A DNA stretch of 64,000 nt from Pseudooceanicola marinus (GTDB lineage Bacteria; Pseudomonadota; Alphaproteobacteria; Rhodobacterales; Rhodobacteraceae): positions 186,001 through 250,000 of the forward strand of contig NZ_JAIVMC010000008.1 in assembly GCF_020177265.1 (NCBI RefSeq), read 5' to 3'. Below are positions 8,306-17,025 of the stretch, one piece after another; positions within the stretch are counted from its first letter, which is position 1, and the number at the start of each line of letters is the position of its first letter. The notes beneath the pieces were generated by a model. It saw only the letters and a list, made by a program, of their open reading frames with translations. It searched no databases and was not told the origin of the DNA. The position numbers were made by a program, and so were the translations under genes.

Positions 8306-9559
8306 TTACTCGGCGGCGGCGGCGACCGGCGCGGCCTTGCCGACCTGGCTGGGCGCGGTTTCCTTCAGGAAGAGCGCGATCACCAGAGATGCCAGCGACA
8401 GCCCGGCCATGATCCAGATCGGCGCCTGCAGGCCCACGGCATCCGCGGCGACGCCGGCCAGCGAGGGCGCCAGCACGCCGCCCAGGGCCTCGCCCAGGCC
8501 CATGGAAAGGCCAAGGGCGGTGGCGACGTAGCGCGGGTCGACGCTTTCCGACGGCACTGTCGCCATGAACAGCGGGAAGATCCCGTTCACGCCCCAGCCG
8601 AAGAAGAAGAACACCGCCAGCACCCAGAGCGAGCCGTCGAAGAACAGCGCGCCGAAGGGCAGCAATAGGCCCAGAAGCGGCATCAGCGTCATGATCGGCT
8701 TGCGCCCGAACTTGTCCGACAGGCCGGAGACGACGAAGCTGCCGATGGTGGCCGAGATGCCCAGCGACCCCATGAGCCAGCCCATGCTTTCCGGCGCGAT
8801 GCCGCGTTCCTGGGTCAGGAAGAGGGGCATGAAGGCCCAGCAGATCACGAGGTAGGACACCAGCATGACCGACAGCGAGACGCAGATCAGCACGTTGCGG
8901 TTCTTCAGAACTTCCAGGGCCGACGCCTTGGGCCCGTCGTGTTTCGGCGGCGCGGCGGGCTCATCCAGATAGAACCACATCATCAGCGCGCAGAGCAGGC
9001 CCGGCACACCGGCCAGGTAGAAGGCCTCGCGCCAGCCGAACATGGTGGCGAAACCAACCAGCAGGACGGGCGCCGCGAAGGAGCCCAGCAGGTTCGAGCC
9101 GAAGTTCTGCGTGATCCCCTGCGCCAGCCCGCGCCGCTTGGGCGAGACCTCGGCGGCGACCATCGTGTGGGCAATGGGCATGAAGCCCCCCTCGGCTGCC
9201 CCCATCAGAAGGCGCGCGCCCAGCAGGAGGGCAAAGCTGCCGGCCAGACCCGACAGCACCGAGCAGAGCGAGAAGGCCACGGTCGAGGCGATGAGCAGCG
9301 TCTTGCGCTTGCCCAGGCTGTCGGACAGTCGCCCGATGACGAAGGCCGACACGGCCCAGGTCAGCGACAGGGCAGAGGCCAGCATCCCGATCTGCGAATT
9401 GTTCAGCCCCAGTTCGGGCTGGATGAAGGGCATGAGAAAGCCCAGGGCGTTGCGGTCGAAGAAGACCACGCCGAAGGTCAGGCTGAGAAGCGCGACCATG
9501 ATGAACTGATACCGTGCGGACCGCTGCTTGCCTGCGCCCGCCTGTGACATGGTGGCCAT
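8306..9559 (-). CDS. MFS transporter
   Basis: 417 residues with about twelve membrane segments. The family motif between segments 2 and 3 is visible (GRLSDSLGKRKT near residue 75), repeated in the second half (SGLSDKFGRKP near 280). The pattern is closest to the anion:cation symporter or aromatic-acid MFS groups. The ATG at 9559 has a good GGGAGG site. It lies between the cupin and SDR genes and so is likely the uptake carrier for the substrate that the operon degrades. C-terminal residues are Ala-rich with no known domain. Confidence 0.9.
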   Translation of the reverse strand: MATMSQAGAGKQRSARYQFIMVALLSLTFGVVFFDRNALGFLMPFIQPELGLNNSQIGMLASALSLTWAVSAFVIGRLSDSLGKRKTLLIASTVAFSLCSVLSGLAGSFALLLGARLLMGAAEGGFMPIAHTMVAAEVSPKRRGLAQGITQNFGSNLLGSFAAPVLLVGFATMFGWREAFYLAGVPGLLCALMMWFYLDEPAAPPKHDGPKASALEVLKNRNVLICVSLSVMLVSYLVICWAFMPLFLTQERGIAPESMGWLMGSLGISATIGSFVVSGLSDKFGRKPIMTLMPLLGLLLPFGALFFDGSLWVLAVFFFFGWGVNGIFPLFMATVPSESVDPRYVATALGLSMGLGEALGGVLAPSLAGVAADAVGLQAPIWIMAGLSLASLVIALFLKETAPSQVGKAAPVAAAAE

Positions 9560-9601
9560 GTCGTCCTCCCTGAATGTGCTGTGGCCGAAGCCGGAATGGC
9601 T

Positions 9602-9633
9602 GCACCGGGCGCGTTCTCCTCCCCGCCCGGCGC
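9602..9633 (-). terminator. intercistronic hairpin between cupin and MFS genes
   Basis: A 10-bp stem (9602-9611 with 9624-9633) with one wobble on the minus-strand RNA. It lies inside the operon and is comparable to the hairpin at 8253-8285. Confidence 0.35.
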
Positions 9634-9655
9634 TGTCTCCTGATCCGTGGCGCTC

Positions 9656-10204
9656 TTAGATGTAGAGCTGCTCGTTGATCTCCAGGCCGTTCTCTTTGCA
9701 GTAGGTCTCGTAGTGGTTCATGAACCACCAGACATCCGCGGTGAACGAGAAGTTGGCCTGGTCATCGTAGAAGTCGATCGCGCCCTGCATCCAGCCAAAC
9801 AGCTTGGTGCCCTGGGGGTGGTCGGTGACAAGGGTGTGGGCCTCGCCGGGCACCTCCTGGATGAAACCGCCGGGGGTGGCGGTCCAGTCGTATTCCAGGT
9901 AGCGGGCGCTGCCTTCGAGGCAGACCATGACGATCTGGCCGCGGTGGTAGTGGGTGCCTATGACGCCCGGACCCTTCATCCAAAGGATGTTGGAATAGAT
10001 GTTGTTGCGCACGTCGAAGGCCAGGTGACGGATCGCGGCGTTGTCGCCGAAGGGGATCCAGGGGCTGTCCTTGTCCTCGGGGCCGACGTAGGTGCCTTCG
10101 AGGCCGCGGCGGGCCGACAGTTCCTTGTAGGGATCGGGGACGTCCACGATGCGGAAGGCCTCCGAGGGCGGGGCGTTGCGTGCCTTGCTTGCGTCGTCTT
10201 TCAT
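9656..10204 (-). CDS. cupin dioxygenase of the acetylacetone / dihydroxyacetophenone dioxygenase type
   Basis: 182-residue single-domain cupin. The metal site reads as THYHRGQ near residue 83, with a third His in GEAHTLV near residue 121; the usual cupin Glu of the first motif is missing, giving a three-His site as in Dke1 (acetylacetone dioxygenase) and 2,4'-dihydroxyacetophenone dioxygenase. These enzymes cleave C-C bonds of diketones or hydroxyketones with oxygen. The C-terminal FMNHYETYCKENGL tail is also seen in that group. The start ATG at 10204 has AAGGAG. It heads an operon with MFS, SDR and alcohol dehydrogenase genes, downstream of an AraC regulator. The substrate class is inferred. 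Confidence 0.8.
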   Translation of the reverse strand: MKDDASKARNAPPSEAFRIVDVPDPYKELSARRGLEGTYVGPEDKDSPWIPFGDNAAIRHLAFDVRNNIYSNILWMKGPGVIGTHYHRGQIVMVCLEGSARYLEYDWTATPGGFIQEVPGEAHTLVTDHPQGTKLFGWMQGAIDFYDDQANFSFTADVWWFMNHYETYCKENGLEINEQLYI

Positions 10205-10440
10205 GCTGGCTCTCCTTTGCCGTTCCGGCGGAACGGGAGAGCGCAAGGCAGCGCCCGACCTGAACCGGGCAGGGGCCCGGCGTCGAGATACCTCCTCCTT
10301 GGCGCAACCGTGGCGGGGGCATCGCTGCCCACCCTCCGCGGCCTCCTCCCGTTCGCGCGTTGGTTCGATGAGAGTGGCAGACGGGGCGAGCGGCGACTTG
10401 GATTCAGACGCAGGTAAGACGGGACAAATGCGCGAGCCGT

Positions 10441-11379
10441 TCAGGTGCGCTGGCGCCACTGGGTCGGGGTCACGCCGAACTGGGCGCGGAATCGGCGGGC
10501 GAAATAGGCGCTGTCGTTGAACCCCTGCTCGAAGGCGATCTCGGTGACCGAGCGCCCGGGTTCGGCCAGCAGGCAATCGGCGGCGCGGTCCAGGCGTTTC
10601 GACAGGATGTAGCGGGTGGGCGTCGTGCCCATCTCGGAAAACAGCGCCTGCAGGCTACGCGGCGACAGGCTGAACTCGCTGGCGATTTGGGCGATGGTCA
10701 GCTCCGGGTCGAAGAGTTCCGCATCCATGAAGGCCAGGATGCGCTGGCGCAGCGCCTCCTTGCGTCCCTTCAGCGCCTGGGGTTCCTCCTGCCCCTGGCG
10801 CAGGGCCATCACCCAGAGATCGGCAAGCACCTGTGAGGCGCCCTGGCCGAAGACCGGATCGCCTGCGCCGATGTCGTCCTGCCGCCAGAGCGAAAAGAGG
10901 AACTCGCGAAAGAGACGCCCGCCGGGGGTGAAGATGGTCTGCGCCCGGTCGAGGTGCCCGGCCAGCCCGTCGATGCGGCTTTGCAGGACCTCCATCGGCA
11001 TTTCGACGACGATCAGGTCATGGCCCTGCGACAGGTCGAAGACATAGCCGTGGCCCGCATCCGTCAGGACGAAATCCCCGGGCGCCAGGTCGATGGTGCG
11101 GTCGCGCAGCTGCATCCGCGAGCGGCCCCCGACCTGCATGTGCAACACCACGGATCGCCCCTCGCAGCCGGTCGGATCCGCCGGCCGGCGCACGGTCGAG
11201 GCATCGGAGCGCGGTCGCAGCAGCGTCGTGTCGCCCAGAGACAGGCGCCACATCTCGGCCCGGAACGCGCGGCTTTCACTGTCGACGGTGGTGCCTCGCA
11301 GGCTCTGTTCGCAAAGCTCGTTCCAGAAATCGAGCCTGCGGCCCGTCGGTATGGACGACGAGGTGAATTTCTCGATCAC
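10441..11379 (-). CDS. AraC-family transcriptional regulator
   Basis: 312 residues with an N-terminal effector domain of the AraC_binding_2 type (FeaR-like) and a C-terminal double helix-turn-helix (TIAQIASEFSLSPRSLQALF near residue 225 and SVTEIAFEQGFNDSAYFARRF near 275, followed by FGVTPTQWR). The GTG at 11379 is the start because GGAGGGG lies six bases upstream; an extension upstream has no family character. It is on the same strand as the cupin operon, 236 bases ahead of it, and is its likely activator. The space between contains a small GC hairpin around 10250-10275 and no obvious -35/-10 pair. Confidence 0.9.
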   Translation of the reverse strand: MIEKFTSSSIPTGRRLDFWNELCEQSLRGTTVDSESRAFRAEMWRLSLGDTTLLRPRSDASTVRRPADPTGCEGRSVVLHMQVGGRSRMQLRDRTIDLAPGDFVLTDAGHGYVFDLSQGHDLIVVEMPMEVLQSRIDGLAGHLDRAQTIFTPGGRLFREFLFSLWRQDDIGAGDPVFGQGASQVLADLWVMALRQGQEEPQALKGRKEALRQRILAFMDAELFDPELTIAQIASEFSLSPRSLQALFSEMGTTPTRYILSKRLDRAADCLLAEPGRSVTEIAFEQGFNDSAYFARRFRAQFGVTPTQWRQRT

Positions 11380-11492
11380 GGCCCCTCCTCCCAAAGGTGC
11401 GTCGATGGCGCGGATCGACCGCGCTACGGTGCGCCATCGTTCCAAATATACATGCCAAGATCAAGATTGTTGCGAGAACGGGAGCTGGGGGA

Positions 11493-11523
11493 ACCCGCGC
11501 GCCGGCCAGGCGGGCGCGCGGGT
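11493..11523 (-). terminator. terminator after the M24 peptidase gene
   Basis: A perfect 11-bp GC stem (11493-11503 with 11513-11523) with a 9-base loop is followed on the minus strand by TTCCCCC. It ends the leftward transcript of regulator, binding protein and peptidase. Confidence 0.5.
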
Positions 11524-11553
11524 CGTCTCGGTCGTGTCGTCTCGGGCGGCGCC

Positions 11554-12648
11554 TCAGACGCGGGGCATCTCCGAGAAGATCTCGGCGCCATCCTCGCGCA
11601 GGATCACGATCTCCTCCAGGCGAACACCGAATTTGCCTTCCAGGTAGATGCCCGGCTCGATCGAGAAGACGTTGCCCACCTCCAGCACCCGTTCGGAGGT
11701 GCCGGTGATATAGGGTTCCTCGTGCACGTCGACGCCCAGGCCGTGGCCGGTACGGTGCAGGAAGTAGGGCCCATAGCCCGCCTCGGTGATGACGTTGCGC
11801 GCGGCGGCGTCGACATCGCTGGCGCGCGCGCCGGGCTTGGCGGCGGCGACGGCGGCCTGCACGGCCTCTTCCACGATGTCGCGCACTTTCAGGTACTCCG
11901 GATCGGGCGTCGCGCCGAACCAGCGGCAGCGGGTCATGTCCGAGGGGTAGCCGTCAAGGTAGCAGCCGGTGTCGAACATCACCGCCATGCCATCCTTCAA
12001 CTGGGTCTCGCCGGAATGGTGGTGCGGATAGGCGCCGTTTTCGCCGAAACAGATCAGCGAGAATGCCGTCTTCGCGCCGTGGGCCTTGTAGTAGTCCGCC
12101 AGCAGGTCGACCACCTGCGCCTCGGTCATGCCGGGCTCGAGCGCGGCAAAGGTTGCCTCGACCGCCTTGTCGTTCAGCAGGTGCGCGGCCTTGATGCGGG
12201 CGTCTTCCTCGGCATCCTTGTGGGTGCGCAGAAGGCCCACCGTGTCGGCGGTGAAGCGGCGGCGGGGGCTGTCCAGCGCGTCCAGCAGGCGCAGGGCGAA
12301 GTCGGCGCGCATGGTTTCGTCCAGCACCACCGACAGGTCGGGCCGCTTGGCGTCGCAGTCGGTCAGCAGCTGGTCCAGGGCCGCGTCGGGGCCCTCGTCA
12401 TCGGCCCATGTGTAAAGGGGCAGGGGGGTGTCCTTGCGTGCCGCGTCGGCGTTCAGCAGCGGCATGAGGAAGCCCGCGAACCCGGCGGTGACCAGCAGCA
12501 TCACCAGCCGCTCGTCGCCATGCGGGCTGACGCCGGTCAGCCAGCTCATGTGGCTGGACGGGCCCAGCACCACGAGGTCAGTGCCGGTTTCGGCCATGCG
12601 GGCGCGCAGGCGGGCCAGGCGCGCATCGGCCTGCTTCATGTAGGACAT
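11554..12648 (-). CDS. Xaa-Pro peptidase family M24 metallopeptidase
   Basis: 364 residues with the creatinase-like N-terminal domain and the pita-bread peptidase fold. The dinuclear metal ligands can be followed: two Asp in the DTGCYLDGYPSDMTR stretch near residue 220, His in HRTGHGLGVDVHEEPY near 295, and Glu in FSIEPGIYLEG and VRLEEIVIL. Members remove proline-linked residues from dipeptides or act on related amides such as creatine and ectoine. It follows the binding protein of a peptide-type ABC system and probably acts on the imported compound. The start ATG at 12648 has AGGAG. Confidence 0.9.
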   Translation of the reverse strand: MSYMKQADARLARLRARMAETGTDLVVLGPSSHMSWLTGVSPHGDERLVMLLVTAGFAGFLMPLLNADAARKDTPLPLYTWADDEGPDAALDQLLTDCDAKRPDLSVVLDETMRADFALRLLDALDSPRRRFTADTVGLLRTHKDAEEDARIKAAHLLNDKAVEATFAALEPGMTEAQVVDLLADYYKAHGAKTAFSLICFGENGAYPHHHSGETQLKDGMAVMFDTGCYLDGYPSDMTRCRWFGATPDPEYLKVRDIVEEAVQAAVAAAKPGARASDVDAAARNVITEAGYGPYFLHRTGHGLGVDVHEEPYITGTSERVLEVGNVFSIEPGIYLEGKFGVRLEEIVILREDGAEIFSEMPRV

Positions 12649-12673
12649 GGAAAACTCCTGAAACGAAAGGGGC

Positions 12674-12689
12674 CGCCGGATGTCCGGCG
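12674..12689 (-). terminator. small hairpin between binding protein and peptidase genes
   Basis: CGCCGG-ATGT-CCGGCG, a perfect 6-bp stem in the 71-base gap. Hairpins after ABC binding-protein genes often raise the level of that message over its neighbours. Confidence 0.35.
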
Positions 12690-12719
12690 ACCCTGGGGGT
12701 GGTTAGGCGTGGTCGCGGA

Positions 12720-14306
12720 TCACTCCTTGTCGACCAGCCGGTAGTAGACGAAGTCCGAGGTGGCGCCGTTGACGTAGCCCGTCACGTCCGCGTCCATGGC
12801 GACCTGATAGGAGGCCTGGAACATGATGACAATGGGCGAGCTTTCCTGCACCTTCTGCTGCAGGTCGCGGTACATCTCCAGGCGGGTTTCGGGGTCGGAT
12901 TCCGACAGGGCGGCCATGGTCTGTTCGTTCATCTCGTCCGGCACGGCCCAGCTGTTCCGCCAAGTGGTGGTCGCCTGGTAGTTCTCGTCCGAGTTGTCGG
13001 AGTTGTAGGCGAAGGCCTTGGCGTTGGAATGCGGGTCCATGAAGTCGGGGCCCCAGTAGAGCAGCATCGCCTGGTGGGTCCGCTCGCGGTACTTGGTGAT
13101 GACCTGGGCGCCGGTGCCCGGCAGGATCTCGAACTCGATACCGGCATCGGCGAAGCTGGCCTGCAGCGATTGCGCCATGTCGGTGAACGGAGCGGCGTTG
13201 ATCACGTCCAGGGTGACCTGGATCGGGGTCTCGATGCCGGCCTCTTCGAGGATCTGCTTGGCCTTCTCGGGATCATAGGTGAAGGGCGTCTCGTCGTAGG
13301 AGCCGGGGAAGCCCTTCGGCCAGAAGGCCTGGTGCACTTCCATCTGGCCGTTGATGATCGTGTCGGTCATGCCGGTGTAGTCGACCAGATAGCGCGCGGC
13401 CTCCCAGACGGCGGGATCGGTCAGGCTCTCGGTCTTCTGGTTGAACGACAGGAAGTGGACGGCGGCCTGGGGGAAGGTCTCCACCTTGATCTCGTCCGAG
13501 GACAGCGAGGCGATCTGGTCCGGCGTCAGGTTGCGGGCCAGGTCGATGTCGCCCTGTTCCAGCAGCAGCTGCTGGGTCGCGGCCTCCGCCACGTGGCGGA
13601 TGATGACCTGCTGCATCTCCGGCGCGCCGTTGAAGTAGCCTTCGTTGGCGGCCAGGCGAACCATCTGGCCGGGCGTGTAGCTGTCCAGCGAGAAGGGGCC
13701 GGAGCCGGCGGAATTGGCGTTCAGCCAGGCGTTGCCCATGTCGCCGTCTTCTTCATGCTCCATCACCAGCACGCTGTCGACGATCGAGGCGGGGCGCGAG
13801 GCCAGCACGTTCAGCACGAAGGCGGGGGAAAAGTCGCCCTCGTAACGCACGGTCACGGTGTCGCCCTCGGCGGTGACCATGTCGTCGACGTTTTCGGCGG
13901 TCCAGCCCAGTTGCGCCAGGATGAAGGCGGGCGTCAGGTTCAGCTTGATCACGCGGCCCAGCGAATAGGTCACGTCCTCAGCCGTCACCGGGTTGCCGGA
14001 GGCGAAGGTGGCGCCGTCCCGCAGGGTGAAGGTGATGGTCTTGGTTTCCGCATCCGCGGTCCATTCCGACGCCAGGCCCGGGGCCAGCACGGTGGTATCC
14101 TCGGCGTCGTATTGCACCAGCCGGTCGTAGAGGTTGGTGACCAGTTCGCCGGAGGTGAATTCATAGGCCTGGGCCGGGTCGATGGCGACGATGTCATCGA
14201 TGTTCTGGGCCACGACCAGCATGGAATCGGGGGTCTCCGCCAGGGCGACGCCCGTCAGCGGAAGCGCCATGGCCGAGGCCAGAAGCGCGGGTTTCAGCAG
14301 TTTCAT
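12720..14306 (-). CDS. ABC transporter substrate-binding protein, family 5
   Basis: 528-residue solute-binding protein of the DppA/OppA type. A signal peptide (MKLLKPALLASAMALPLTGVALA) ends near residue 23. The SBP_bac_5 pattern follows, with YEFTSGELVTNLYDRLVQYD, then LASEWTADAETKTITFTLRDG near residue 75. It should bind a peptide or peptide-like solute in the periplasm and deliver it to the permeases encoded on the other strand (15080-17025). The ATG at 14306 has AAGGAG. It is co-transcribed with the XRE-cupin regulator upstream and the M24 peptidase downstream. Splitting the binding protein from its permeases across a divergent promoter is uncommon but workable. Confidence 0.93.
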   Translation of the reverse strand: MKLLKPALLASAMALPLTGVALAETPDSMLVVAQNIDDIVAIDPAQAYEFTSGELVTNLYDRLVQYDAEDTTVLAPGLASEWTADAETKTITFTLRDGATFASGNPVTAEDVTYSLGRVIKLNLTPAFILAQLGWTAENVDDMVTAEGDTVTVRYEGDFSPAFVLNVLASRPASIVDSVLVMEHEEDGDMGNAWLNANSAGSGPFSLDSYTPGQMVRLAANEGYFNGAPEMQQVIIRHVAEAATQQLLLEQGDIDLARNLTPDQIASLSSDEIKVETFPQAAVHFLSFNQKTESLTDPAVWEAARYLVDYTGMTDTIINGQMEVHQAFWPKGFPGSYDETPFTYDPEKAKQILEEAGIETPIQVTLDVINAAPFTDMAQSLQASFADAGIEFEILPGTGAQVITKYRERTHQAMLLYWGPDFMDPHSNAKAFAYNSDNSDENYQATTTWRNSWAVPDEMNEQTMAALSESDPETRLEMYRDLQQKVQESSPIVIMFQASYQVAMDADVTGYVNGATSDFVYYRLVDKE

Positions 14307-14350
14307 CACTCTCTCCTTGTTGGGTCTTCTTGTTGGTCCGGGACGGTCGC

Positions 14351-14962
14351 TCAGGCGTCGAGCGGGGCCATCTCGGGCAGTTTCATCGCGCCCTTGCGGT
14401 TCAGCACGGCCAGCGTGCCCGTCCAAAGCAGCCGGGCGGGGCGGTCGGTGGGATTGGTCCAGGAATGCGGCCGCAACCCGCTGTAGTGCAGGCTGTCGCC
14501 GGCGGTCATGCGGATCACCTGGCCGTCCAGGGTCTGCGTGATCTCGCCGTCGAGGATATAGATGATCTCCTCCCCCTCATGGCTGACCACTTCGGAGGCA
14601 TAGCCGGGCGGCACATGCAGGATGTAGCTGGACAATTCGGCGCCGGGGAAGTCGGTGGCCAGATTTTCGTAGCCGATCGAGGAGCCGTTGAGCGAGAATT
14701 GGGGACGGGTTTCGGCGCGCGTCAGGGAATCACCGGGGCCGGGGGCGGCGATGAAGAACTCCAACCCGACCTCCAGCCCGGCGGCGATCTGCGCCAGCGT
14801 GCCCAGCGAGGGCGTGGCGTTGTCGCGTTCCACCTGGCTGAGGTAGCCGACGGAAACCCCCGCGCGGTCGCACAGCGCCTGAAGCGTCAGGCCAAGCTGC
14901 TTGCGCCGTCTGCGGATCAGCGGGCCGATCTGCGGGTCCGCCTTGTGCTTCTCCCTCGCCAT
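14351..14962 (-). CDS. XRE-family regulator with C-terminal cupin domain
   Basis: 203 residues: a helix-turn-helix (residues 15-70, with LGLTLQALCDRAGVSVGYLS) joined to a cupin sensor domain (residues 115-190, with SEVVSHEGEEIIYILDGE). Such proteins are local repressors or activators of uptake and amine or amino-acid catabolism (PuuR-like architecture). The ATG at 14962 is preceded by GGAGGAAA. The gene is divergent from the permease operon and first in the operon with the binding protein. An AT-rich inverted repeat just upstream (14994-15029) is the obvious operator. Confidence 0.9.
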   Translation of the reverse strand: MAREKHKADPQIGPLIRRRRKQLGLTLQALCDRAGVSVGYLSQVERDNATPSLGTLAQIAAGLEVGLEFFIAAPGPGDSLTRAETRPQFSLNGSSIGYENLATDFPGAELSSYILHVPPGYASEVVSHEGEEIIYILDGEITQTLDGQVIRMTAGDSLHYSGLRPHSWTNPTDRPARLLWTGTLAVLNRKGAMKLPEMAPLDA

Positions 14963-14993
14963 GGGCGTTTCCTCCGGGTCGTTTCCCACAGGC

Positions 14994-15029
14994 TACAAAA
15001 AAATTTTTACTATGGCAAAAAATTTTGTA
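14994..15029. promoter_or_regulatory. AT-rich inverted repeat, likely operator of the XRE-cupin regulator
   Basis: TACAAAAAAATTTTTAC and CAAAAAATTTTGTA are separated by TATGG, giving TACAAAA...TTTTGTA outer arms and two AAAAATTTT cores. It is strikingly AT-rich for this genome and lies exactly between the divergent regulator and permease genes. Confidence 0.55.
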
Positions 15030-15079
15030 ATCTGGGTGAAGAGTTTTTCACCTGGACGATGCCGGAGGAGGCGCGGACC

Positions 15080-16123
15080 TTGGCTACAGACACAACATTG
15101 GCGGTGCGCGCCGGGCGGCGGGCGCGGGGGCTTGGCGGCTTTGTCGTCGTCACCCTGCTGACCTTCCTCGGGCTGCTGGCGATCACCTTCTTCATCGGGC
15201 GCGTGGTGCCCATCGACCCCGTGTTGTCGGTGGTCGGCGACCGCGCCACGCAGGCGCAATACGACGCGGCGCGGATCGCCATGGGGCTGGACCGGCCAAT
15301 GATCGTGCAGTTCCTCGACTATGTCTGGTCGGTGGCGCAGGGCGACCTCGGTCGCTCCATATCGACCAACCGTCCGGTGGCCGAGGACCTGGCGCGTGTC
15401 TTCCCCGCGACGCTGGAAATGGCGACGCTGGGCATCATCATCGGTGTCGTGCTGGGCGTGCCTGTAGGCGTCTGGGCCGCCACGCGGCGCGGCGAATGGG
15501 TCGACCAGGTGATGCGCGTCTTTGCCCTGCTGGGCTATTCGGTGCCCGCCTTCTGGCTGGGCCTGGTCGGGCTGGCGGTGTTCTACGCCGGGCTGGGCTG
15601 GGTCGCGGGGCCGGGCCGCCTGGACATCTTCTACGAAGGCCTGGTGCCCGCGCGCACCAATGTCATGCTGATCGACGCGGCGATTGCCGGGGACTGGACC
15701 GTCTTCTGGAACGCCCTGTCGCACCTGGTGCTGCCGGCCTCGATCCTGGGCTTCTTCTCGCTGGCCTATATCGCCCGCATGACGCGCAGCTTCATGCTCG
15801 ACCAGCTGGGGCAGGAGTTCATCACCACCGCCCGCGTGAAGGGCGTGCCGGAATGGCGGGTGATCTGGTCGCATGGGTTCAAGCCGATCCGCGTGCCGCT
15901 GATCACCGTCATCGGCCTCAGTTATGCGGCCCTGCTGGAAGGCTCGGTGATGATCGAGACCGTCTTCAGCTGGCCCGGCATCGGCAATTACCTGACGGTA
16001 GCCCTGCTGAACGCCGACATGAACGCCGTGCTGGGATCCACGCTGGTCATCGGCTCGGTCTTCATCCTGATCAACAAAGTGTCGGACGTGCTCTATCGCG
16101 TTCTCGACCCGAGGAGCCGCTGA
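15080..16123 (+). CDS. ABC transporter permease, DppB type
   Basis: 347-residue inner-membrane permease. It has an N-terminal membrane segment, the DppB-type periplasmic region (GLDRPMIVQFLDYVWSVAQGDLGRS) and the binding-protein-dependent EAA loop (EFITTARVKGVPEWRVIW near residue 255). The TTG at 15080 was chosen because GGAGGAGG lies eight bases upstream; an in-frame ATG at 15059 overlaps that site and has only a weak one of its own. The gene heads an operon of two permeases, two ATPases and a GAF protein. It ends TGATG, sharing a base with the next start. Confidence 0.92.
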   Translation: MATDTTLAVRAGRRARGLGGFVVVTLLTFLGLLAITFFIGRVVPIDPVLSVVGDRATQAQYDAARIAMGLDRPMIVQFLDYVWSVAQGDLGRSISTNRPVAEDLARVFPATLEMATLGIIIGVVLGVPVGVWAATRRGEWVDQVMRVFALLGYSVPAFWLGLVGLAVFYAGLGWVAGPGRLDIFYEGLVPARTNVMLIDAAIAGDWTVFWNALSHLVLPASILGFFSLAYIARMTRSFMLDQLGQEFITTARVKGVPEWRVIWSHGFKPIRVPLITVIGLSYAALLEGSVMIETVFSWPGIGNYLTVALLNADMNAVLGSTLVIGSVFILINKVSDVLYRVLDPRSR

Positions 16124-17025
16124 TGAGCACCCGTGACTGGCTTCTGGACGACAGTCCCGCCACGCTGACCCAGGCCAACCTGGGCCGCGCCTGGCGCATG
16201 TTCACCGCGCTGATGCGCAATCCGCTGGCGGTGGCGGGGATGATCATCATCCTGTTGCTGCTGGCAACGGCCCTGTTCGCCCCCTGGATCGCCCCGGAAA
16301 GCCCAGTGGGTCAGAACCTGCAGGCGCGCCTGCTGCCGCCTTCGGCCGATCACTGGATGGGCACCGACGAGTTGGGCCGCGACATCTTCAGCCGGGTCGT
16401 TTACGGCTCGCGCATCACGCTGATGATCGTGGCGCTGGTCGCGGTGATCTCCGCGCCCCTCGGGCTCATCATCGGCGCCGTGGCGGGCTACTTCGGTGGT
16501 TGGGTCGACCGCATCCTGATGGGGTTGACCGATGTCTTCCTGTCTCTGCCGAAACTGATCCTGGCGCTGGCCTTCGTCGCCGCCCTGGGGCCGGGGATCG
16601 AAAACGCGATCATTGCCATCGCGATCACCGCCTGGCCCGCCTATGCGCGCATCGCGCGGGCCGAAACCCTGACCTTCCGCAATGCGGAGTACATCCAGGC
16701 GGTGCGTCTGGTCGGAGGCTCGCACGGGCGGATCATCTTCCGCCACGTGCTGCCGCTCTGCACGTCGTCGATGATCGTGCGGGTGACGCTGGACATGGCG
16801 GGCATCATCCTGACCGCGGCCGGTCTCGGCTTCCTCGGCCTGGGTGCGCAGCCGCCCCTGCCGGAATGGGGCGCCATGATCTCGCGCGGGCGGACCTTCA
16901 TCCTGGACCAGTGGTGGGTTGCCACCATGCCGGGCTTTGCCATTATCCTCGTCTCGCTGGGTTTCTGCTTCCTCGGCGACGGTCTGCGTGACGTGCTGGA
17001 TCCGAAACAGGGGGGCGCGAAATGA
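16123..17025 (+). CDS. ABC transporter permease, DppC type
   Basis: 300-residue permease with the N-terminal OppC/DppC segment (residues 20-60), the motif GTDELGRDIFSRVVYGSR near residue 85 and the EAA loop (AEYIQAVRLVGGSHGRIIFRHVLP near 190). It pairs with the preceding DppB-type subunit to form the membrane channel. Its start overlaps the previous stop by one base and its stop overlaps the next ATG (ATGA), so the operon is tightly coupled. Membrane segments are spread over the full length as usual. Confidence 0.93.
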   Translation: MSTRDWLLDDSPATLTQANLGRAWRMFTALMRNPLAVAGMIIILLLLATALFAPWIAPESPVGQNLQARLLPPSADHWMGTDELGRDIFSRVVYGSRITLMIVALVAVISAPLGLIIGAVAGYFGGWVDRILMGLTDVFLSLPKLILALAFVAALGPGIENAIIAIAITAWPAYARIARAETLTFRNAEYIQAVRLVGGSHGRIIFRHVLPLCTSSMIVRVTLDMAGIILTAAGLGFLGLGAQPPLPEWGAMISRGRTFILDQWWVATMPGFAIILVSLGFCFLGDGLRDVLDPKQGGAK

